Origin: CAZIRO01 sp964541595
Lineage (GTDB): Bacteria > Acidobacteriota > HRBIN11
Assembly: GCA_964541595.1 (NCBI GenBank)
Contig: CAZIRO010000030.1
Span: 1 to 20,680 of the forward strand
DNA length: 20,680 nt
Reading direction: 5' to 3'
Part shown: piece by piece, positions 15,592 to 20,680 of the stretch
Layout: every line of letters begins with the position of its first letter
Numbering within the stretch: position 1 is the first letter of the stretch
Program-made: the position numbers and the translations under genes
Notes under the pieces: generated by a model
The model's input: only the letters and a program-made list of their open reading frames with translations
Told to the model about the DNA's origin: nothing
The model's database searches: none

Positions 15592-16023
15592 ATGGTCGGA
15601 TTGGTGATCGTGACACACGGTGAACTCGGCCGAGTGATGCTGGAAACCGCGCAGGCGATCGTCCAGAAACCGTTGCCGGACGTCCCCGTCGTGTCGGTCG
15701 ACTGGCGCGCGCCCGTACCGGAGATTCAGGAGACGATCCGGGCGGCCATTCGCAAAGTGCGGGACGCTGAAGGTGTGATCATTGTGACGGACATGTTCGG
15801 CGGTACACCGTCCAATATCAGTCTGAGTTTTATTGACGAAGGACCGATCGTGGTGTTGACCGGCCTGAACCTGCCGATGCTCGTGGTGTATTTCAACTAT
15901 CGGGATCGCATGGACTATCAGACGCTGGCACGTCATATGAAAAAACGGGCGATCGAATCGATCGTCTGCTCGCTCGATCTCGTTCCCGAAATCCACTCCA
16001 TGCAGGTTGGAAAACGTCCATGA
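15592..16023 (+). CDS. PTS EIIA component, mannose (EIIA-Man) family
   Basis: The 143-residue protein accepts phosphate from HPr on His9 in VTHGELG, equivalent to His10 of E. coli ManX. DMFGGTPSN, the second signature of the EIIA-Man fold, is intact. ATG 15592 was chosen because GTGAGGAAAG lies 6-10 nt upstream and the fold starts with MVGLVIVTHG; the frame is open back to 15397, but the extra part is unlike the family. It is a stand-alone EIIA: no fused EIIB domain and no EIIB, EIIC or EIID gene nearby. Its stop overlaps the HPr ATG as ATGA. Such orphan EIIA proteins usually serve as phosphorylation-dependent regulators, but a permease could be encoded elsewhere. Confidence 0.93.
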   Translation: MVGLVIVTHGELGRVMLETAQAIVQKPLPDVPVVSVDWRAPVPEIQETIRAAIRKVRDAEGVIIVTDMFGGTPSNISLSFIDEGPIVVLTGLNLPMLVVYFNYRDRMDYQTLARHMKKRAIESIVCSLDLVPEIHSMQVGKRP

Positions 16024-16307
16024 AAGAGGCGGAAGTGAAGGTCGTCAACCTGCGCGGGCTACACGCACGCGCGGCTGCCCGATTGGTACAGACGGCCAAT
16101 CAGTTCACGTCGCAAATCTGGCTGATTCGCGATAATATTCAGAGTGATGCAAAGAGTATTCTCGGCGTATTGTTGCTTGCAGCGCCGAAAGGGACCGTAT
16201 TGAAGGTGCGTGCGTCCGGTCCAGACGAGGAAGAAGCGGTGCGCGCCATTCAGCAGTTATTTGAACGGGGGTTTTACGAAGAGGCCACGGAGGAATCGAA
16301 CGAATGA
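16020..16307 (+). CDS. ptsH: Phosphocarrier protein HPr
   Basis: This 95-residue HPr passes phosphate from EI to EIIA. The active His15 lies in LRGLHARAA. Ser46 in DAKSILGV matches the HPr kinase/phosphorylase site, so HprK control is possible, although hprK is not in the window. The C-terminal acidic tail (EEATEESNE) is a few residues longer than usual. Its ATG overlaps the EIIA stop and its stop overlaps the EI ATG, both as ATGA, so the three phosphorelay proteins are probably made by coupled translation. Confidence 0.96.
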   Translation: MKEAEVKVVNLRGLHARAAARLVQTANQFTSQIWLIRDNIQSDAKSILGVLLLAAPKGTVLKVRASGPDEEEAVRAIQQLFERGFYEEATEESNE

Positions 16308-18130
16308 CGCGACTGGTGCGCGGTACGGCGTTATCTCCGGGAATCGGGTATGGTCGGACGTTTTACTGGGCCGCGCATGTGGTCGCTGTACCGATCGGGG
16401 TGGAACCGGATCAGGTCCAGGCGGAGATCCAGCGGTTTCGACAGGCGGTGCAGCAGGCCAAACGCGAATTGAAGGAAATGCGGGAAAAAGTGGCGCGCAT
16501 TCTCGGCGTGTACAAGGCCCACATTCTGGATGCACAGATTCACATGCTCCGTGACCGCGCCATCCTGGAAGGGGTGGAAACGCGCATTCGCGATCAACGC
16601 GTCAACGCGGAATGGGCACTCGAACTGGTGATTCGGGACTACTATCACCGTTTTCAAGCCATCGAGGACGCGTACTTACGGGAACGGTGGCAGGACGTGC
16701 AGGATGCGTTACGGCGGGTGCAGCGTGCGCTGATGGGGACCCGACCGCCGTTGACCCTGCCGGAAACGGAATCTCTCGTACTCGTGGCCGAGGAACTCAC
16801 GCCTTCGGATTTTGTGGAACTGGTGGGTGCCATCCGGGTGCGGGGTCTGGTCCTTGAACAGGCGAGTGCAGCTTCACACGTGGCGATCCTTGCCCGTTCT
16901 CTGCGCATCCCGGCGGTGAGCGGGATTCAGCGGGTATTCGAAACGGTGCCTTCCGGCCATAAGGTGCTCATCGACGGGTACGAGGGCAACGTCATCGTCG
17001 ACCCGACGCCGTTGCAGGTTCAGGAATACCGCAGCAAACGTAAATACTTCATCGAGCATATCCGTCTATTGCAACAGGAAGCCACGGAGGTCGCCCAGAC
17101 GCCAGACGGGTTCCGGGTACACTTACTCGCCAATATCGAGTTTGCGGACGAATGGGAACAGGCGATCGAATACGGCGCAGAGGGTATCGGTCTGTTCCGG
17201 TCCGAGTACCTGTACTTCATGTATCCCGATCGGCTCCCCAGCGAAGAGGAACACTATCGCGTGTATCGGGATCTGGTGACCCATTTGCACCCCCGACCAG
17301 TGGTCATTCGCACGGCGGATCTCGGTGCGGAAAAACTCCCGCAGTGGATGCAGGAACGGCTGCCCCGGGACAGCAATCCGCTCATCGGGTTACGCGCGAT
17401 TCGACTCGGCCTGAAACGGCGGGAGATCTGGGAACCCCAGATCGCTGCGATGTTGCGTGCAGCCGTGCACGGTGATCTGCGTATTCTGGTCCCCTTCGTA
17501 TCCACTATTGAGGAGGTGCTCGAGTTCCTCGATATGGTCGAGGACGTGCGGCATCGGCTGCGTAAGAGCGGCGTCGAATTCGAAGCCAATCCTCCCATCG
17601 GCGTGATGATCGAAATTCCCGCAATGGCCTATATGGTCCGTCATCTGCACGAGTTTGTGCAGTTTGTCAGCATCGGGACCAATGACCTCATTCAGTTCAT
17701 GCTTGCCGTCGCACGCGATCACGAGGGGTTGCGCTATCTGTACAAACCGTATCATCCGGCCGTATTGCGGTTGATTTATACCGTGGTACAGGACGCGCAG
17801 GACGTGGGTCTGGAGGTCAACATCTGCGGTGAAATGGCGTCCGACATTCTGTCCATCCCGTTACTCGTCGGTATGGGATGTCCGCAATTGAGCATGACCC
17901 CGCAGTGGATCCCGGCCATTCGGTTTTTCATCCAAGAGGTCCACCGGGCCGACGGTGAACAGTTACTCGAACAGGCATTGCAGATGCGGATGGGCACCGA
18001 GGTGGAAGAAATGCTCCTGGAATGGATTCAGAGCCGGTTCCCGGAGGGGATCTATCATCCGTTGATTCGCAAACTCAATCGTACGGATGTGACTTCGCGA
18101 TTGGCGGTCACCAATGGTTCGGGTTCGTGA
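16304..18130 (+). CDS. ptsI: PEP-protein phosphotransferase, enzyme I
   Basis: EI (608 residues) takes phosphate from phosphoenolpyruvate and gives it to HPr. The N-terminal part contains the HPr-binding helices and the phosphorylated His192 in SHVAILARSLRIPAVSG. The TIM-barrel PEP domain has GLFRSEYLYFM, DLGAEK, NPLIGLRAIRL, a VSIGTNDLIQFMLAVAR segment and NICGEMASD, which keeps the catalytic Cys. One departure is that the residue block before His192 reads ASAAS where most EI proteins have GGRTS; the histidine itself is in register. The length is slightly over the typical 570-580. It is the third gene of the PTS block and overlaps the ABC ATPase gene by 17 bp. Confidence 0.96.
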   Translation: MTRLVRGTALSPGIGYGRTFYWAAHVVAVPIGVEPDQVQAEIQRFRQAVQQAKRELKEMREKVARILGVYKAHILDAQIHMLRDRAILEGVETRIRDQRVNAEWALELVIRDYYHRFQAIEDAYLRERWQDVQDALRRVQRALMGTRPPLTLPETESLVLVAEELTPSDFVELVGAIRVRGLVLEQASAASHVAILARSLRIPAVSGIQRVFETVPSGHKVLIDGYEGNVIVDPTPLQVQEYRSKRKYFIEHIRLLQQEATEVAQTPDGFRVHLLANIEFADEWEQAIEYGAEGIGLFRSEYLYFMYPDRLPSEEEHYRVYRDLVTHLHPRPVVIRTADLGAEKLPQWMQERLPRDSNPLIGLRAIRLGLKRREIWEPQIAAMLRAAVHGDLRILVPFVSTIEEVLEFLDMVEDVRHRLRKSGVEFEANPPIGVMIEIPAMAYMVRHLHEFVQFVSIGTNDLIQFMLAVARDHEGLRYLYKPYHPAVLRLIYTVVQDAQDVGLEVNICGEMASDILSIPLLVGMGCPQLSMTPQWIPAIRFFIQEVHRADGEQLLEQALQMRMGTEVEEMLLEWIQSRFPEGIYHPLIRKLNRTDVTSRLAVTNGSGS

Positions 18131-18887
18131 TCCGTATACGGCCATCCAGCTCGACGGGTTGTCCAAACGGTTCGGCACGTTCCAGGCCGTATGGCCGATC
18201 ACCCTGCGGATCCCGTACGGTACGGTCTTCGGTTACCTCGGTACGAACGGCGCCGGGAAGACGACCACGATTCGTCTGATGACGGGGTTACTGCGTCCGA
18301 CGACCGGATGCGTGCGTCTGTGCGGATGGGACCTGTCCGCGGATTACATCGAAGCACGACGTACGTTCGCATACATCCCGGATCAGAGCTACCTCTATCC
18401 CAAGATGACCGGTCGGGAGTTTCTGGCGTTTGTCTTCAGTGTGCATTTCAATCGGCCGCCGGACGCTCGGGCGATCGACGGTGTCATCGAACGGGTCGGA
18501 TTGAACGGCTGGGGCGACGAACTCATCGAACAGTACTCGCATGGCATGCGGCAACGGTTGCTGTTTGCCTCGGCACTGCTGCGCGATCCGCCGATCTGGA
18601 TCATTGATGAACCGATCATCGGTCTGGATCCGAAGGGCGTTCGCCATGTCAAACAGTGGATCCGTGAAAAGGCCCGGCGCGGCGGTACGGTCTTTCTTTC
18701 CACCCATCTGCTACACATTGCCCAGGAGATCTGCGATCGGGTGGGCATTATTCACCGTGGGCGGCTGATCGCGGTCGGCACGGTGGACGAACTGTTGCGC
18801 CAGGTTGAAGTCGAACGTCCCGATCTGGAGGAGATCTTTCTGCGTCTGACGGAAGAGACACGCATGACCGGGGTCGCGCCGCATTGA
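18114..18887 (+). CDS. ABC transporter ATP-binding protein (ABC-2/CcmA-like)
   Basis: The 257-residue protein is a single nucleotide-binding domain. Walker A GTNGAGKTTT, the Q-loop region IPDQSYLYPKMTGREFL, signature YSHGMRQRL (SHGMR in place of the usual SGGMR/SGGQ), Walker B IWIIDEPIIGLDP and switch STHLL are all present. The sequence type fits ATPases that work with ABC-2 permeases in export or membrane remodelling. No permease gene follows: lipB is next. The start at ATG 18114 lies inside the end of ptsI and lacks a clear ribosome-binding site, so translation may depend on ptsI. Substrate is unknown. Confidence 0.9.
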   Translation: MVRVRDPYTAIQLDGLSKRFGTFQAVWPITLRIPYGTVFGYLGTNGAGKTTTIRLMTGLLRPTTGCVRLCGWDLSADYIEARRTFAYIPDQSYLYPKMTGREFLAFVFSVHFNRPPDARAIDGVIERVGLNGWGDELIEQYSHGMRQRLLFASALLRDPPIWIIDEPIIGLDPKGVRHVKQWIREKARRGGTVFLSTHLLHIAQEICDRVGIIHRGRLIAVGTVDELLRQVEVERPDLEEIFLRLTEETRMTGVAPH

Positions 18888-18922
18888 CGCACACACCTGA
18901 CCGGTGAAGGGAGCACCGATTC

Positions 18923-19651
18923 ATGCACCCATTGCGTGTGTACTGGTTGGGACGCCGCACATACCGTTCCGGGCTGGCCTGGCAGGTATGGGCGCGGCAG
19001 CAGGTCGCACAACGGGACGTACTGCTGCTGGTTGAGCACACCCCGGTGATCACCATCGGAACGGGGGGTGGATGGGGACTGTTTCGGCTTGCGCCGGAAC
19101 GGTTGATCCGCCAGGGTATCGAAATCTGGCAGATCGGCCGCGGCGGCAAGATCACCTATCACGGTCCCGGTCAACTCGTCGGGTATCCGATTCTGGACCT
19201 GCGCCGCCACGGCCGGGACGTGCATCAATACCTGCGTCGTCTGGAAGAGAGTCTGATCCGGTGTTGTCAAACGCTGGGAGTATCCGCGCACCGGATCCCG
19301 TCGAAAACCGGGATCTGGGTCGGGAACGCGAAGATCGCCAGTATCGGTATTCGCGTAATGCACTGGACAACGACGCACGGGTTTGCGCTGAATGTGCAGC
19401 GGCAGGCCCAGATCCCGTTCACCTGGATCGTTCCCTGCGGCCTCCATGATCCGGTGACCAGTCTGGCAACCGTCCTGGGACGGGATCTGGAACTCCACGC
19501 GATTGCCGACCGGTATGCATCCGCGTTCGCCGAGGTGTTCGGATACGTTGCAATCGAACGGGTGCAGGCCGAGCGTGCGTCAGACCCGAATGTGGAGATT
19601 CCGATGTGCCCCGTGGCTTCGGTTCCCGGTGCGTTTCGTACGGTGATATAA
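18923..19651 (+). CDS. lipB: Octanoyl-[ACP]:protein N-octanoyltransferase
   Basis: LipB transfers octanoyl from acyl carrier protein to the lipoyl domain lysine of 2-oxoacid dehydrogenases and GcvH, the first step of lipoate synthesis on the protein. The product is 242 residues. GGKITYHGPGQLVGYPILDL spans 74-93, with the HGPGQ signature. The catalytic Lys137 is in NAKIASIG and Cys172 in PCGLHDPVTSL, close to the E. coli pair K135/C169. AAGGGAG lies about 10 nt before ATG 18923. It follows the ABC gene by 35 bp and precedes thpR by 24 bp on the same strand. lipA is not in the window. The last 25-30 residues are extra relative to the family core. Confidence 0.96.
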   Translation: MHPLRVYWLGRRTYRSGLAWQVWARQQVAQRDVLLLVEHTPVITIGTGGGWGLFRLAPERLIRQGIEIWQIGRGGKITYHGPGQLVGYPILDLRRHGRDVHQYLRRLEESLIRCCQTLGVSAHRIPSKTGIWVGNAKIASIGIRVMHWTTTHGFALNVQRQAQIPFTWIVPCGLHDPVTSLATVLGRDLELHAIADRYASAFAEVFGYVAIERVQAERASDPNVEIPMCPVASVPGAFRTVI

Positions 19652-19675
19652 CCATCGGGTTCGGAGCATGTCGCC

Positions 19676-20248
19676 GTGGCCACAAAACGACTGTTTGTCG
19701 CCGTTGAGCTCACGGATTCGGTGAAGGACACGTTGCACCGCATTCAGCAACGGTTGCAGCCGTATTTTGTCCGCGCCACCTGGGCGCGTCCGGAGGGTCT
19801 GCACATTACACTGAAATTCCTCGGTCCCACGCCGGTGGAACGGATCGACGCGATCGTTGCCGCGTTGACTCCGGTGGCCCGACAGACGCAACCGTTTACG
19901 ATGGAGGTCCGCGGTATCGGTGTATTCCCCGGATGGGATCGACCGCGTGTGCTCTGGGTGGGTGTCACGGACGCCCGTCCGCTTGTTGCCCTGCAGGCAC
20001 GTGTGGAAACGGCACTGAGCGCCATGGGGTTCTCCCCGGAACGCAGGACCTATCATCCGCATGTCACACTCGCACGGATCAGGTGGACTGAACGGGGAGT
20101 CATCCGGCAGTTTCGGGAACGGATGCTGCACCAGTTCGATCGGCCGTGGGGAACGACCGTGGTACGTGCATTTGTGCTGTTTGAGAGTCAACTCCACCCG
20201 CAGGGTGCGATCTACACGCCACTGCACCGCTTTCGCTTCGCATTGTAG
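19676..20248 (+). CDS. thpR: RNA 2',3'-cyclic phosphodiesterase (2H family)
   Basis: The 190-residue protein has two HxTx motifs, HITL at 43-46 and HVTL at 129-132, the paired catalytic motifs of the 2H phosphoesterases. LFVAVEL at the start and VLFESQLHPQGAIYTPL near the end are typical of ThpR/LigT, which opens 2',3'-cyclic phosphate ends of RNA and can ligate tRNA halves in vitro. The start is GTG 19676 with GGAG about 10 nt upstream; the nearby ATG 19668 is out of frame. It probably belongs to the operon that begins with the EIIA gene. The stop lies one base before the base-paired element starting at 20250. Confidence 0.95.
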   Translation: MATKRLFVAVELTDSVKDTLHRIQQRLQPYFVRATWARPEGLHITLKFLGPTPVERIDAIVAALTPVARQTQPFTMEVRGIGVFPGWDRPRVLWVGVTDARPLVALQARVETALSAMGFSPERRTYHPHVTLARIRWTERGVIRQFRERMLHQFDRPWGTTVVRAFVLFESQLHPQGAIYTPLHRFRFAL

Positions 20249-20249
20249 C

Positions 20250-20497
20250 GGTCCATTTCCCAGATGGAGAGTATTTTGGACCCGGCGCGGGCGTGCTTGG
20301 GCGTCTTGTCGTGGATGCGCGGGATGCCCGAGTCCGCAGGTGCTGTCTGCAGGCCGTGGCACCACTGGAAACGGTGGGTCCGGGACTGCAGGAATACCGT
20401 GGGAGGGGTGACCCCGATCGGTCGTCCCTACCGCCTGCAACGAACGATCCCATGGACATGGCTGTGCCCGAAGGGATCATCATTTGGGAAATGGACC
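20250..20497 (+). ncRNA. Putative structured RNA or long hairpin element, class unknown
   Basis: Bases 20250-20267 pair with 20480-20497: 13 perfect pairs, then G-T, A-T, T-A, G-C and G-T, closing a domain of about 248 nt right behind thpR. Inside are a six-pair hairpin with a GAAA tetraloop (20362-20377), GGGG-TGA-CCCC (20405-20415), a pairing of 20296-20304 with 20463-20472 that includes one bulge, and TGCAGGC (20348-20354) with GCCTGCA (20433-20439). I did not find the signature sequences of RNase P RNA, tmRNA, SRP RNA or common riboswitches. I cannot exclude 6S-like RNA, a MITE with 18-bp ends, or a chance repeat. The strand is assumed from the neighbouring gene; the pairing is symmetrical. 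Confidence 0.4.
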
Positions 20498-20538
20498 ATT
20501 CAGGAAACGTACCACTCCCTGCTGAAATCGGCACGGGT

Positions 20539-20561
20539 ATTGGGACACGGTGTGTCCCAAT
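20539..20561. repeat. Perfect 10-bp palindrome, GGGACAC/GTGTCCC type
   Basis: ATTGGGACAC (20539-20548) and GTGTCCCAAT (20552-20561) are exact complements around GGT. The sequence resembles the intergenic GGGACA/TGTCCC dyads at 4316-4351. It could be a REP-like palindrome or a regulator site; no T-tract follows, so a terminator is unlikely. The bases between 20498 and 20538 hold nothing I recognise. Confidence 0.75.
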
Positions 20562-20600
20562 GGACCCCGCGATAACCCGTCACCCAGGATGCGCTGCCCC

Positions 20601-20642
20601 CGAGACCCGGGACCTGAGACCTGCCACCTGGGACCCGACACC
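20601..20642 (-). repeat. 7-bp tandem repeat array, second copy of the GGTNNCN family
   Basis: Six plus-strand units NGNNACC (CGAGACC, CGGGACC, TGAGACC, TGCCACC, TGGGACC, CGACACC) are the reverse complement of the heptad found at 4184-4254. The sequence from here to 20680 shows no gene. Confidence 0.8.
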
Positions 20643-20680
20643 CGGTGTCGACCGGACCATTCGCGCATCCGGTGCATCCC

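Noticed and set aside
20361..20415. Short resemblances to SRP (GGAAACGG), cobalamin (CCACTGG) and FMN riboswitch motifs inside 20250-20497
   Set aside because: Only isolated short matches; the remaining conserved bases and helices of these RNAs are absent, and thpR is not a typical regulated neighbour.
20264..20575. 103-codon open frame on the plus strand
   Set aside because: No recognisable protein features, no good ribosome-binding site, and it runs through the long base-paired element and the GGGACAC palindrome. A chance open frame in GC-rich DNA is more likely.

Overview
The window is a GC-rich, gene-dense bacterial segment carrying 18 supportable protein genes, no rRNA or tRNA that I can see, and several intergenic repeat elements. 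The VWFA-related secreted protein at 12512-14248 has the layout typical of Acidobacteriota. Together with a PspF-like sigma-54 activator, a reduced PTS phosphorelay, CstA and a cyclic-nucleotide-gated patatin, it suggests a Gram-negative member of Acidobacteriota or a related deep lineage. That assignment is inference from gene families, not from a marker gene.

Layout. 1-1746 (+) is the 3' part of a patatin-like phospholipase with a cyclic-nucleotide-binding domain; the gene starts outside the window. It converges on, and overlaps by 227 bp, a large GT-C type membrane glycosyltransferase (1520-4024, -). From 10650 down to 1520 every gene is on the minus strand: CDF metal exporter, a small membrane-anchored protein, AzgA-type purine permease, a tail-anchored orphan, a very tryptophan-rich orphan, guanylate kinase, a DUF309 protein and the GT-C enzyme. 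Good sigma-70-like promoters precede azgA, gmk and the GT-C gene, so this is several transcription units. cstA and the VWFA-related gene run on the plus strand from a shared AT-rich divergent promoter region opposite the CDF gene. A sensorless sigma-54 activator (14331-15305, -) is divergent from a compact plus-strand operon: EIIA(Man-type), HPr, EI, an ABC ATPase, lipB and thpR, with ATGA overlaps in the PTS part.

The PTS genes can form a complete phosphate relay (EI to HPr to EIIA), but no EIIB/C/D permease genes lie in the window. With the divergent sigma-54 activator next door, this looks like a signalling PTS rather than a sugar-import PTS (inference).

Non-coding structure. Two intergenic regions at opposite ends of the window (4118-4392 and 20539-20642) share a 7-bp tandem repeat family (GGTNNCN) and TGTCCC/GGGACA dyads. 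The first is bounded by a 28-bp inverted repeat. A third repeat type (GTGACG units plus a 16-bp inverted repeat) fills 7258-7377. Directly after thpR, 20250-20497 is closed by an 18-pair stem and may be a structured RNA of about 248 nt that I do not recognise. This element and the heptad/dyad repeat family are the least explained features here.
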